Positions 39,075 through 47,055 of a stretch of 64,000 nucleotides of DNA are shown here, piece after piece. The translations under genes and the position numbers were made by a program. The notes beneath the pieces are model-generated. The model saw only the letters and a list, made by a program, of their open reading frames with translations, was not told the origin of the DNA and did not search any database. Position 1 is the first letter of the stretch. Each line of letters begins with the position of its first letter. Origin of the DNA: Nonomuraea jiangxiensis (GTDB lineage: Bacteria > Actinomycetota > Actinomycetes > Streptosporangiales > Streptosporangiaceae); assembly GCF_900099965.1 (NCBI RefSeq), contig NZ_FNDJ01000001.1, positions 419,766 to 483,765 on the forward strand, in the 5' to 3' direction.

Positions 39075-40216
39075 ATGGCATTTGACGACCTGCGGTCTTT
39101 TCTGGCCGCACTCGATGCGGAGGGGCACGCCATCGCGATGGGCCTGCCGCCGGGCACCTCCACGCGCGAACAGGTCGACGAATTTGCCCGCCGGTGGGAC
39201 CGATTCCCGGTCGCACCGACACGCCGGGATGATCTGCCCTGGCGAGAGAACACCGTCGACGGCGGCGACATCGACCTGTTCGAGCTGCTGCCCCTGTTCC
39301 GGCTGAACGACGGCGACGGCGGCTTCTGTCTCGACAAGGCCGCCGTGGTCACCCGGGACCCCGACGATCCGGGCCACTTCGGCAAGCAGAACGTCGGCAT
39401 CTACCGGATGGAGGTCAAAGGCCCACGCAAGCTCGCGATCCAGCCCGTCCCGATGCACGACGCCGCAGTGCATCTCCGGCATGCCGAGGAGCGCGGGGAG
39501 GATCTCCCGATCGCCATCACGATCGGGAACGACCCGGTCATCACGCTGATGGCGTCGGCCCCCCTGCGTTACGACGAATCCGAGTACGAGATGGCTGGCG
39601 CCATCCGCCAGAGCCCCTACCCCATCGTGGTGACTCCGCTGCGCGGTCTGGACGTCCCGTGGGGCTCGGAGGTCGTCATCGAAGGAGTCATCGAGGGCCG
39701 TAAGCGCGAGATCGAGGGTCCGTTCGGGGAGTTCACCGGCCACTACTCGGGCGATCGCGACCTGCCCGTCGTCCGGGTCGACAAGGTGTCGTTCCGGACG
39801 GCACCCATCTTCGAGTCGCTCTACCTCGGCATGCCGTGCACGGAGCTCGACCACCTCATCGGGCCTGCTACCTGCGCGCTGCTCCTCCAGCAGCTCAAAG
39901 CCGACTTCCCCGAGGTCAGGGCAGTCAACGCGATGCACACCCCACGGCCTCCTGGTGATCATTTCCACCGGGCGCGCGATACGGCGGCTTCGCGAAGGCC
40001 GTCGGGGTGAGGGCCATGACGACGCGACTCGACCCGGGCGCCTCTCCAACCGGCATCACCGACAAGCTCGTCACCGACGCCACCACCCCCGTCGCGCCCG
40101 ACACCCGGGGTCACTACAGCCAGCAGGTCCGGGACCTGCCGGAAACCGCCGAGTGGGTCACCAGGATCACCGCGATGCTCAACGAAGGGAAACGCCATGC
40201 ACTGGCCACGCTGTGA
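39075..40216 (+). pseudogene. vdcC: UbiD/VdcC decarboxylase pseudogene (two deletions, two frameshifts)
   Basis: Begins MAFDDLRSFLAALDAEGHAIAMGLPPG: after LDAEG roughly 50-60 residues normally present are missing. The core is good UbiD: TREQVDEFARRWDRFPVAP, LPLFRLNDGDGGFCLDKAAVVTRDPDDPGHFGKQNVGIYRMEV, GNDPVITLMASAPL, SEYEMAGAIRQSPYPIVVTPLRGLDVPWGSEVVIEGVIE, EGPFGEFTGHYSGDR, SLYLGMPCTELDHLIGP. At about 39937 the frame slips (THGLLVIIST continues in +1) and again at about 39966 (RYGGFAKAVGVRAMTT continues to TGA 40216). After MTT another ~45-50 residues are missing before ASPTGITDKLVTDATTPVAPDTRG. The gene cannot make an active decarboxylase; deletion sizes are estimates from the family. Confidence 0.88.
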
Positions 40217-40427
40217 TCACGACGACGTCGTCGTGGCGGCCACCAGCCCCGTCCCAGGGGTATGGGAGGTGTTCCAATGCCAGATGTATACGTATATGTG
40301 GCGGTCTGCGGAGCCACTGCGGCGCATCTCCCGGGAACGCTACCCGGCCGAATTCCGGCTGACGAAGGCCGACATCGATGCCGCGCACGAGTCCCCCTCG
40401 ATCCCCGCACTGCGAGGCCGGTCATGA
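40197..40427 (+). CDS. vdcD: VdcD-type small subunit of non-oxidative hydroxyarylate decarboxylase
   Basis: A 76-residue protein from ATG 40197 (AAGGGA upstream), overlapping the end of vdcC by 20 nt and the esterase start by 4 nt. It reads SPVPGVWEVFQC, MWRSAEPLRRISRERYPAEFRLTKADIDAA and PSIPALR, the VdcD/BsdD signature. Family members carry two CxxC knuckles; here only PRC and FQC remain (HWPRC and CQMY), so the zinc ribbon looks damaged. Function of the subunit in the complex is not well defined. With vdcC broken it is probably useless. Confidence 0.8.
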   Translation: MHWPRCDHDDVVVAATSPVPGVWEVFQCQMYTYMWRSAEPLRRISRERYPAEFRLTKADIDAAHESPSIPALRGRS

Positions 40428-41893
40428 GCGGCCCCGAGATAACGACCCGCAGTGGTCGCGTCCGGGGTACGGCCGATGCCGGAGTCAACGTCTTTCTCGG
40501 CATCCCCTTCGCCAAGCCACCGATCGGCGCGCTCCGACTGGCGGCCCCCGTGCCCGCCGAGCCGTGGGACGGGGTCCGGCCGGCGGATGCGTTCGGGCCG
40601 CCGCCACCGCAGGTCGGTGTGGCCCAAGGCGACCCGGAGTGGCTGACCGTCAACGTGTGGACACCCGACCTCGGTGCGGCGCGGCTGCCGGTCATGGTGT
40701 GGATCTACGGTGGCGCCTACGTCCGGGGCCACACGGCTGATCCGACCTACGACGGAGCCCGGCTGGCGCGAGAGGGCGGCGTGGTCGTCGTCACGCTGAA
40801 CTATCGGGTGGGTGCGGAGGGCTTCGGGCTGTTCGCCGGCGCCCCCGCGAACCGGGGCCTGCTGGACCAGGTCGCCGCGCTCGCCTGGGTGCACGACAAC
40901 ATCGCCGCGTTCGGCGGAGCCCCCGATCAGGTGACCGTCTTCGGTGAATCGGCCGGCGGCGGCTCGGTCGCCGCCCTGCTGGCCATGCCCCGGGCGGCAG
41001 GACTGTTTCGCCGGGCGATCGTGCAGAGCATGCCGGGCAAGTTCTACGCCCGGGACCTCGCCGAAGACCTCGGACGCGCGATGGCGGCCGCCACGGGCGC
41101 GGCGCCGAACGCCGCCGCCATCGCCGGCCTCAGTCCGGCTGATCTCGTCGCCGCGACCACCCGTGTCGAAGAACAGATCCGTCAGGACCCCGTTCGCTGG
41201 GGCGCGGAGGCCAACCGCCCGGTCAGCCCGGTCGTCGACGGCGACGTGATCCCGCGGTCGCCGTGGGAGGCACTGGCCGCCGGCCAGGGCCACGACGTCA
41301 CGCTTCTGGGCGGCCACACCCGCAACGAGTGGCGGACCATGATGGCCATGGCCGGCCAACTGCCGGAGGTCGGCGACACCGTGATCGACGCAGGCCTGAA
41401 GGCACTGACCCCCGATGGGGGCGAAGCCTACCGGCGGGCGTTCCCGGAAGCTCCGCTGTGGCAGCTCTACGAAATGCTCATGACCGACTGGTCATTCCGG
41501 ATTCCGCTCCTCCAACTGCTGGACGCTCAAGTGGCCGGCGGCGGCAATGCCTTCGCTTACGAACTGGCCTGGACGGTTCCGGGGCTGGGCGGAATGTTGG
41601 GCGCTCCGCACGGCTCCGACGTGCCACTTGTCTTCGGCAACCTGACAAAAGGGCTGGCGACGCTGTTCCTCGACGGGAACGTGGCTGAGGCGGAACGGCT
41701 CTCCACGCGGATGCGCCGTGCCTGGACGTCGTTCGCGGCCACCGGAGACCCTGGCTGGGATCCCTACAACACGACGCAGCGTATCACCAAGGTTTTCGAC
41801 ACCGAAGACACCACGGGACCCTATCCGGGAGAGGCACACCGCCTGCTCTGGGCCGACCGCCCCTACCAGCCGGTGCGGCTGCCGCGAATGTGA
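40424..41893 (+). CDS. Type B carboxylesterase (alpha/beta hydrolase)
   Basis: A 489-residue cytoplasmic esterase; ATG 40424 overlaps vdcD stop (ATGA). Classic blocks: ITTRSGRVRGTADAGVNVFLGIPFAKPPIGALRL, LTVNVWTPDLG, PVMVWIYGGAYVRGHT (oxyanion hole), VTLNYRVGAEGF, RGLLDQVAALAWVHDNIAAFGGAPDQVTVFGESAGGGSVAALLAMP (nucleophile Ser in GESAGG), a Glu in GHTRNEWRTM and His in LGAPHGSDVPLVFGN. It looks intact. In the operon it may have hydrolysed phenolic esters (for example feruloyl or vanillyl esters), feeding the decarboxylase; this is inference from context. Confidence 0.9.
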   Translation: MSGPEITTRSGRVRGTADAGVNVFLGIPFAKPPIGALRLAAPVPAEPWDGVRPADAFGPPPPQVGVAQGDPEWLTVNVWTPDLGAARLPVMVWIYGGAYVRGHTADPTYDGARLAREGGVVVVTLNYRVGAEGFGLFAGAPANRGLLDQVAALAWVHDNIAAFGGAPDQVTVFGESAGGGSVAALLAMPRAAGLFRRAIVQSMPGKFYARDLAEDLGRAMAAATGAAPNAAAIAGLSPADLVAATTRVEEQIRQDPVRWGAEANRPVSPVVDGDVIPRSPWEALAAGQGHDVTLLGGHTRNEWRTMMAMAGQLPEVGDTVIDAGLKALTPDGGEAYRRAFPEAPLWQLYEMLMTDWSFRIPLLQLLDAQVAGGGNAFAYELAWTVPGLGGMLGAPHGSDVPLVFGNLTKGLATLFLDGNVAEAERLSTRMRRAWTSFAATGDPGWDPYNTTQRITKVFDTEDTTGPYPGEAHRLLWADRPYQPVRLPRM

Positions 41894-42010
41894 CGCGAGT
41901 CAACAGAAGCGCTGGCTGGAACACTACGGCGAAGAATTCGCGACCGGGATCGCCATTGTCGCGGGATGGACGGTCTAGTGCGATGACCACGAACGTTCAC
42001 CGGATGAGGT

Positions 42011-42258
42011 GATCACGCGACCCGGCGGGCGGGCCGTCCCCAACGACGCTGTCTCTCGCTTCGAACACGAGCGCGTTCACGGCGTTGAGCGGCCAGCACG
42101 TCGGGATGGCGGGCGTTGGCGTTGCACCAGCGCAGGTAGGCCTGCAGCGGCGGGTCTGCACGACGTGGTGGGGGTGATGGAGTTGCTCATCACAAAGGTG
42201 CGCAGGGGCCCGAACCGCGCCTCGATGGGATGGGCCCACGAGGCGCTGGTCGGCGTGT
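42011..42258 (-). pseudogene. IS630-family transposase C-terminal remnant (minus strand)
   Basis: Leftward, DHTPTSASWAHPIEARFGPLRTFVM is followed, after a frame change, by LQAYLRWCNANARHPDVLAAQRRERARVRSERQRRWG and a stop near 42011. This is the usual C-terminal end of one IS630-type transposase, including the catalytic-Glu region (N/H-P-I-E). The N-terminal two thirds are absent. It lies head-to-head with a second, different IS630 remnant. Confidence 0.7.
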
Positions 42259-42262
42259 GGTC

Positions 42263-43105
42263 ATGGCTCGCCGACCGGATGTGTTCGTCCGGCCCTTGTC
42301 GATGGAGGAGGGCCGCAAGCTGCAGCGCATCACCCGGACCGCGAAGGACCCGGTCAGGCTGCGGCGGGCGATCGTGGTGATGATGTCGGGCCAGGGCCAG
42401 AGCGTCCCGGACATCACCTCGCTGATGCGGGTCGGCGAGGACTACGTGCGCGATGTCATCCATGCCTTCAACGAGCGGGGGTTCGACGCGCTGGACCCAA
42501 AATGGGGCGGGGGGCCGTCCGGCGGTGATCAGTGAGCAGACGCGCGAGCACATCTGCCTGATCGCCCGGACAGTCCCCGCCGAGTGGGGCATCACTGGCC
42601 ACTCCACCTGGAGCCTGCGCACCCTGGCCGAACACCTCATCGCCCGGGGTGTGATCGCCTCGATCAGCCGCCGGTCGACGGGCGGGTGATCCGCGCCGAT
42701 GAGTTCGGCCCGCTGAACCAGATGCCCCGCGCCGGCAAGCGGTGGCGGGCGTTCCTGTCCTTCCTGAAGACCCTGCGCGCCCGCTGGCCCGGCCAGAAGC
42801 TCTACGTGATCCTGGACAACTACTCACCGCACAAGCACGCCCAGGTCCGCTCCTGGAGCGTCGAGCACGATATCGAGCTGGTGTTCCTGCCCACCTATGG
42901 CTCGTGGCTGAAGTGGATCGAGTCCGAGTTCGCCGCGCTGCGCTACTACGCCCTCAACGGCACCGACCACCACACCCGCGAGGAACAGAACGCGGCGATC
43001 GGCGCCTATATCCGCTGGCGCAACGCCCGCGCGCAACCCAAGACCAGCTTCACCGCCAGCTCACCCATTCGCAGCTGGACCAGTTACCCGGCCAAGGTTG
43101 CGTGA
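42263..43105 (+). pseudogene. IS630-family transposase remnant with frameshift and internal deletions
   Basis: Starts MARRPDVFVRPLSMEEGRKLQRITRTAKDPVRLRRAIVVMMSGQGQSVPDIT, the N-terminal HTH of IS630 transposases. After GFDALDPKWGGG the frame shifts to EQTREHICLIARTVPAEWGITGHSTWSLRTLAEHLIARGVIASIS, then about 40 residues are missing before PPVDGRVIRADEFGPLNQMPRAGK, and another ~45 before RWRAFLSFLKTLRARWPGQKLYVILDNYSPHKH. The end is intact: FLPTYGSWLKWIESEFAALRYYALNGTDH. The DDE residues D (ADEFGPL), D (ILDNYSPHKH) and E (WIESEF) remain but the protein is not functional. Confidence 0.82.
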
Positions 43106-43112
43106 CAGGCCA

Positions 43113-43943
43113 CTAGCTCTGGTCGAGCAGGTGGCGGGTCAGGTCGTACAGGCGGCGGGCGTTCCCCGGGTCGAGGGTCGGCAGTGACGGGTCGATCGGG
43201 GTGCGCCGGTCGTAGGCGAGCAGGCGTCCGGCGGGCGGGTGCTCCATGAGCTCGATGATCGGCTGGATGCTCTTCTCCACCGGCTGGGCGAAGAGCTTGG
43301 CGAGCACCTGGATGATCGCCTTGGCCGGTTGCTTGAGGCTGCCGGTGCCGCTGTCGGTGAAACCGGGGTGGTGCAGGAGGTAGCGGGTGCGCCCGTGCGG
43401 GTGGTTGGCGGCGTACGCGACGCCCAGCAGGTCGGTGGCGCGGCCGCCCTGCAGCATGGCCTTGATGCTGCCGTAGCCGTCCTTCAGCGACAGGTCGTCC
43501 CAGTGGATCGCGCCCTTGGTGATGCCGACGCCGCATATGTTCACGATCATCGGGTCGCCACCTCGCTCAAGGAGGTCCGTCAGGCCGTAGCTGAGCAGGA
43601 AGCGGCTGATGTAGTAGAGGGCGAAGGTGCCCTCGAAGCCGTCCGGGGTCTCCACTCGCCGCGGGAAGTGCCGGATCGCGGTGAGGATCAGGCCGTCCAG
43701 TGTGTCGTGTCGCGCCTTGACCTCCTCGACCACCCGTAAGTTGTCGGCCACCGAGGTCAGGTCGGCCCGGATGTACGCGGCCCGCTCCGTCGCCCCGTCA
43801 CGGGCGGCCTCGTCGAGGAACCGCCGTCCCTTGGCCGGGTCGCTGCCCACGATCGTCACGTGGTCTCCTGAGCGCAGGAAGTGCCGGGCCAGCCCGTGGC
43901 CCATACCGGCCGTGCCACCCGCAACGACATATGTCCGCATCAT
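43113..43943 (-). CDS. SDR-family oxidoreductase
   Basis: A 276-residue short-chain dehydrogenase/reductase. MMRTYVVAGGTAGMGHGLARHFLRSGDHVTIVGSD holds the nucleotide-binding GGTxGxG; AAYIRADLTSVADN gives the adenine-ring Asp; LDGLILTAIRHFPRR replaces the usual NNAG. YYISRFLLSYGL and IVNICGVGITKGAIHWDDLSL are close to light-dependent-protochlorophyllide-reductase/NmrA-like SDRs; the canonical YxxxK is not obvious (YGSIKAMLQGGRATDLL). NADP specificity is likely from SDPAKGRR. GAGGACC precedes the start. It is divergent from the TetR gene, with a TetR-type operator directly at its start, so probably repressed by it. Confidence 0.88.
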   Translation of the reverse strand: MMRTYVVAGGTAGMGHGLARHFLRSGDHVTIVGSDPAKGRRFLDEAARDGATERAAYIRADLTSVADNLRVVEEVKARHDTLDGLILTAIRHFPRRVETPDGFEGTFALYYISRFLLSYGLTDLLERGGDPMIVNICGVGITKGAIHWDDLSLKDGYGSIKAMLQGGRATDLLGVAYAANHPHGRTRYLLHHPGFTDSGTGSLKQPAKAIIQVLAKLFAQPVEKSIQPIIELMEHPPAGRLLAYDRRTPIDPSLPTLDPGNARRLYDLTRHLLDQS

Positions 43944-43949
43944 AGGTCC

Positions 43950-44018
43950 TCAAGTCATCGAACGCTGACTTGAAGGACCCTAACACGGACGGCGGATACA
44001 ATGTCAACGATCGATGAC
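43950..44018. promoter_or_regulatory. Two TetR-type operators sharing GTCA-N8-TGAC
   Basis: TCAAGTCA (43950-43957) and TGACTTGA (43966-43973) are perfect 8-bp arms around 8 nt, right next to the SDR start. A second site GTCA-N8-TGAC occupies 44003-44018, 19 nt before the TetR start, with the central CGATCG. Same half-sites, same spacing, one per promoter: expected of autoregulated divergent TetR control. Confidence 0.7.
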
Positions 44019-44037
44019 TGGGTTGCGAGGAGAGTGG

Positions 44038-44610
44038 ATGCCGACGAGGGACCGCGAGGCCACCCGGGCGCGCCTGCTGGAGGCCGCCAGGCTGCGCTTC
44101 GCCCGTGAGGGCTACGACGCCACCAGCGTCCGCGACATCGCCAGGGACGCGGGGGTGGACGCCACTCTGATCTTCCGCTACTTCGGCTCCAAGAAACGGC
44201 TCTTCGACGAGGCCGCCGCCGACATCCCCGACAACCTGCTCGACGGCCCCGAGGAGGAGCTGGTCGCCCGCATGCTCGGCTCGGTCGTCTTCCGCGACTG
44301 GGCCCGGTACGGCGGCGAGCACCCCCTGGTCGCCATGCTGCGTTCCTCGGCCCATGAGGACGCCAGGCGGCGCATCCGCGAGGAGGTGTGCACCACGTAC
44401 GTGCGGGCCCTGGAAGATCTGGTTGAGGGCGAGGACGCCGCTCTGCGGGCGGAGCTACTCAGCGCCTGGCTGGTCGGCATCGGCATTCTGCGCGGGGTCG
44501 TCGCCACTCCGGCGCTCGCCGAGGCCGAGCCCGCCGATCTGGCTCCGTACGTCGAGAGCGTCGCCTCGGCTCTGCTCGGCCGCCCGATGAGCGGCATCCC
44601 ACAACCGTGA
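44038..44610 (+). CDS. TetR-family transcriptional regulator
   Basis: A 190-residue regulator; ATG 44038 follows GAGGAG with 6-nt spacing. HTH: DREATRARLLEAARLRFAREGYDATSVRDIARDAGVDATLIFRYFGSKKRLFDEA. The C-terminal ligand domain is helical (PEEELVARMLGSVVFRDWARYGGEHPLVAMLRSSAHEDARRRIREEV; LLSAWLVGIGILRGVVATPALAE), a TetR_C_33-like pattern. It is divergent from the SDR gene and both promoters carry GTCA-N8-TGAC sites. The ligand is unknown. Confidence 0.93.
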   Translation: MPTRDREATRARLLEAARLRFAREGYDATSVRDIARDAGVDATLIFRYFGSKKRLFDEAAADIPDNLLDGPEEELVARMLGSVVFRDWARYGGEHPLVAMLRSSAHEDARRRIREEVCTTYVRALEDLVEGEDAALRAELLSAWLVGIGILRGVVATPALAEAEPADLAPYVESVASALLGRPMSGIPQP

Positions 44611-44696
44611 GTCCAGCGGCACCCGCGCACCCCGGTCCAGGAGCGGCCGGGCGGTCATGAGTGCGGACGGGCCCGGCGGCGGGCACGATGGTGCTC

Positions 44697-45713
44697 ATGA
44701 ACGCCGCGGAGTCCCACCCGGATCGCCCCGCCACCATCGCCGACGTGGCCAGGCTGGCCGGTGTCTCCACGGCCACCGTCTCGTACGTGCTCAACGACCG
44801 CCACATCGGCCGCATCCCCGAGCGGACCAGGACGAAGGTTCGCACGGCGGCCAGACGGCTCGGATACGTCGCCCAGTCCAGTGCCAGGTCGCTGTCGCGC
44901 GGGCGTACCGACCTGGTGCTGGTCTACCTGGGGGACGGCGGCATGCTGCGCAACCGGCTGGCCGCCACCGAGCTGACCCGGCTGGGCGCCGAGCTGCGCA
45001 AAGCCGGTTACGGTTTCCTGCTGCACGGCGACCCCTCGCTGCGCGGGGTGCGCGCGGCCAGGGCGTGGGCGGCGCTGCGGCCGGCGGCCGTCCTGGCCGA
45101 CGTCGCGTGCTTCACCCGGACGAACGTGGACTTGCTGCACGGGTCGGGCGTCGTCGCGGTCGGCGTGGGCCGCGAGGAGTCACCGCTGGTGCCGACGGTG
45201 CTGCTGGACGACTCGTCGCTGGGCAGGGTCGCGGCCGAGCACCTGGTCGAGCGGGGCTGCGGCGATCTGGTGGCGCTGATGCCGCGTGACCCGGGCCTGC
45301 GTCCGCTGGCCGAGGCCCGGGTGCGTGCCGCGCGGGAGGTGGTGGTGGCGCGCGGCGGGCGGATCAGGACGGTCACGATGGGGCTGGACCCGGCCGAGGC
45401 GTGGGAGATCGCCCGCGGCTGGTCCGGGGGAGAAGGTCGCCCGGACGGGGTGTTCGGCTTCGACGACCAGCACGCGGGGATGCTGCTCGGCGCGCTGACG
45501 GACGCGGGCGTGCGGGTGCCCGGTGACCTCGCGCTGATCGGGGCGGAGGACGAGCCGCTGTGCGAGATGCTGCGCCCCCGCCTCACCTCGGTCGGGGTCG
45601 CCCGCCTCCGGGCCGGCATCGCCGACCTCGTCCTCGCCGCCGTCGAGCGCCGCTGGGACCCGGCCCGCGCCGTCCTGTCCTGGCCCACCCACCTCAACCA
45701 ACGCGACACTTGA
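44697..45713 (+). CDS. LacI-family transcriptional regulator
   Basis: A 338-residue regulator; ATG 44697 (MNAAESHPDRP) is chosen, with ATG 44688 possible; no strong ribosome site. HTH: ATIADVARLAGVSTATVSYVLNDRHIGRIPERTRTKVRTAARRLGYVAQSSARSL. The effector domain is divergent from typical members (LVLVYLGDGGMLRNRLAATELTRLG, RPAAVLADVACFTRTNVDLLHGSG, TVLLDDSSLGRVAAEHLVERGCGDLVALMP, GVFGFDDQHAGMLLGALTDAGVRVPGDLALIGAEDEPLCEMLRPRLTSVGV). No target gene lies immediately downstream on its strand, so targets may be elsewhere. Confidence 0.9.
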   Translation: MNAAESHPDRPATIADVARLAGVSTATVSYVLNDRHIGRIPERTRTKVRTAARRLGYVAQSSARSLSRGRTDLVLVYLGDGGMLRNRLAATELTRLGAELRKAGYGFLLHGDPSLRGVRAARAWAALRPAAVLADVACFTRTNVDLLHGSGVVAVGVGREESPLVPTVLLDDSSLGRVAAEHLVERGCGDLVALMPRDPGLRPLAEARVRAAREVVVARGGRIRTVTMGLDPAEAWEIARGWSGGEGRPDGVFGFDDQHAGMLLGALTDAGVRVPGDLALIGAEDEPLCEMLRPRLTSVGVARLRAGIADLVLAAVERRWDPARAVLSWPTHLNQRDT

Positions 45714-45869
45714 CACTGCCGCTTCGTTCCCGCATCCCGGAGGCCGCCGTCAAGGCGCCGCACCTCCCGAGGTCGCCGTCAAAGCGTCGCGCTCCCATCG
45801 CATGGCGGAGGCCGCCGTCAAGGCGCAGCTTCCGCCTCGGTGTTCAGGGCCGAACGAGCCGGTTGATAA
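45714..45869. repeat. Intergenic region with imperfect 20-bp repeats
   Basis: GGAGGCCGCCGTCAAGGCGC occurs at 45739-45758 and again at 45807-45826, with a degenerate copy (GAGGTCGCCGTCAAAGCG) around 45769. It lies between two convergent LacI genes. No function is evident; each unit would encode EAAVKA in one frame. Confidence 0.6.
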
Positions 45870-46919
45870 TTACGACGGCTTTCTCGAAAGTTTCGGAGGG
45901 GCGGTGCTGGCCCGGATGACGAGGTCCGTCGCCAGCTCCACACGGTTGCCGGGCAGCGGCTCGCCCTGGGCCAGGGCGACGACCATGCCGGTCGCGGCGG
46001 CCGCCATCTCGGCGAGCGGCTGGCGGACCGTGGTCAGCGCCGGGATGACCCACTGCGCCGGCGGCAGGTCGTCGAAGCCGATCACGCTCAGGTCGTCGGG
46101 AATGCGCCACCCGAGCTCGCTGGCCGCCTGGTAGACGCCCACGGCCAGCCAGTCGTTGCAGGCGAAGATCGCGGTCGGCGGGTCGGGCAGCAGGAGCAGC
46201 TCGCGGGCGTGCGCCAGCCCGGCCGCCACCCGGAAGTCGCCCTCCCGGATCAGGAGAGGGTCCACGGGCACGCCGGCCGTGTCCATCGCCGCCCGGTGGC
46301 CGTCGAGCCGCGCCCGGCTGGACAGCGCGTGCGCGGGCCCGGTGATGACGGCGATGCGCCGGTGCCCCAGCTCCAGCAGGTGCCGGGTGGCCGACAGCCC
46401 GCCGCTCCAGTTGCCCGCCCCGACCGAGGGCACCCCCTGGCCCGGGTCGCCCGTGGGATCGACCAGCACCAGGGGGACGCCGCGGGTGTGGAGCCGGTCG
46501 CGCTGCTCGGGGGTGAGCCCGGAGAAGACCGCGATCACGCCGGTCGGGCGGCGGGTCAGCGCGTCCTCGATCCAGCTCCGGCCGGGGGTGTGCCCGCCCC
46601 GCAGTTCCGACAGCACCACGGCCAGCCGGTGCTCCCGCGCGACCTGCTCGACCCCCTTGATGATCTCCATCTCGTACGCGCCCTCCAGCTCGTCGAAGAC
46701 CAGCTCCAGCAGGGCGGAGGAGTTGGCGCGGCGCTTCTGCCGCCGGTAGCCGTGCTCCCGGATGAGGCGTTCGATCAGGGCGCGGGTCTCCGCCGAGACC
46801 TCCGAGCGGCCGTTGACCACCTTGGAGACGGTCGCGACCGAGACCCCGGCCAGCTCGGCGAGCTGCGCGATGGTCGGCGGCGTGTCCCTGGAGGGGGCGG
46901 CATCCCTGGTCGTGGTCAT
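45870..46919 (-). CDS. LacI-family repressor, probable regulator of the CGAAAGTTTC regulon
   Basis: A 349-residue regulator; ATG 46919 (MTTTRDAAPSRD) is preferred to the far upstream start at 47000, which would run through the operator region. HTH: PTIAQLAELAGVSVATVSKVVNGRSEVSAETRALIERLIREHGYRRQKR, followed by an effector domain (LLELVFDELEGAYEMEIIKGVEQVAREH, GVIAVFSGLTPEQRDRLHTRGVPLVLVDPTGD, VGAGNWSGGLSATRHLLELGHRRIAVITGP, AIFACNDWLAVGVYQAASELG, VIGFDDLPPAQWVIPALTTVRQPL). LVFDELEGAY is typical of XylR/BxlR-like repressors. It is divergent from the GH3 gene, and CCGAAAGTTTCGG lies in its promoter. Confidence 0.92.
   Translation of the reverse strand: MTTTRDAAPSRDTPPTIAQLAELAGVSVATVSKVVNGRSEVSAETRALIERLIREHGYRRQKRRANSSALLELVFDELEGAYEMEIIKGVEQVAREHRLAVVLSELRGGHTPGRSWIEDALTRRPTGVIAVFSGLTPEQRDRLHTRGVPLVLVDPTGDPGQGVPSVGAGNWSGGLSATRHLLELGHRRIAVITGPAHALSSRARLDGHRAAMDTAGVPVDPLLIREGDFRVAAGLAHARELLLLPDPPTAIFACNDWLAVGVYQAASELGWRIPDDLSVIGFDDLPPAQWVIPALTTVRQPLAEMAAAATGMVVALAQGEPLPGNRVELATDLVIRASTAPPKLSRKPS
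45885..45896. promoter_or_regulatory. CGAAAGTTTCGG motif inside the 3' end of the LacI gene
   Basis: The motif CGAAAGTTTCGG falls within the last ten codons of the LacI gene (coding for KLSRK). It matches the operators upstream of LacI and GH3. It may be an auxiliary site allowing DNA looping, or chance. Confidence 0.35.
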
Positions 46920-46953
46920 GATCGCAGCCTGGTTCCGGTCATTCGCGGAGCCT

Positions 46954-47053
46954 CCGAAAGTTTCGGTGATTCTACGAAATATTCTTGACGAGGTTCTCAC
47001 GGCAGCTTAAAGTTCCGAATCTAATGGTCGGGACGGACACACGAAAGTTTCAG
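46954..47053. promoter_or_regulatory. LacI operators between LacI and GH3
   Basis: CCGAAAGTTTCGG (46954-46966), a perfect 13-bp palindrome, lies 35 nt upstream of the LacI start. CGAAAGTTTCAG (47042-47053) ends 2 nt before the GH3 start codon and takes the place where a ribosome site would be; a weaker variant CGAAATATTC lies at 46975. The upstream copies at GH115 and AA10 share the core AAAGTTTC. Confidence 0.7.
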
Positions 47054-47055
47054 CC

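Noticed and set aside
41894-41978. Short frame after the esterase (RWLEHYGEEFATGIAIVAGWTV)
   Set aside because: No start of its own, too short, no recognisable family.
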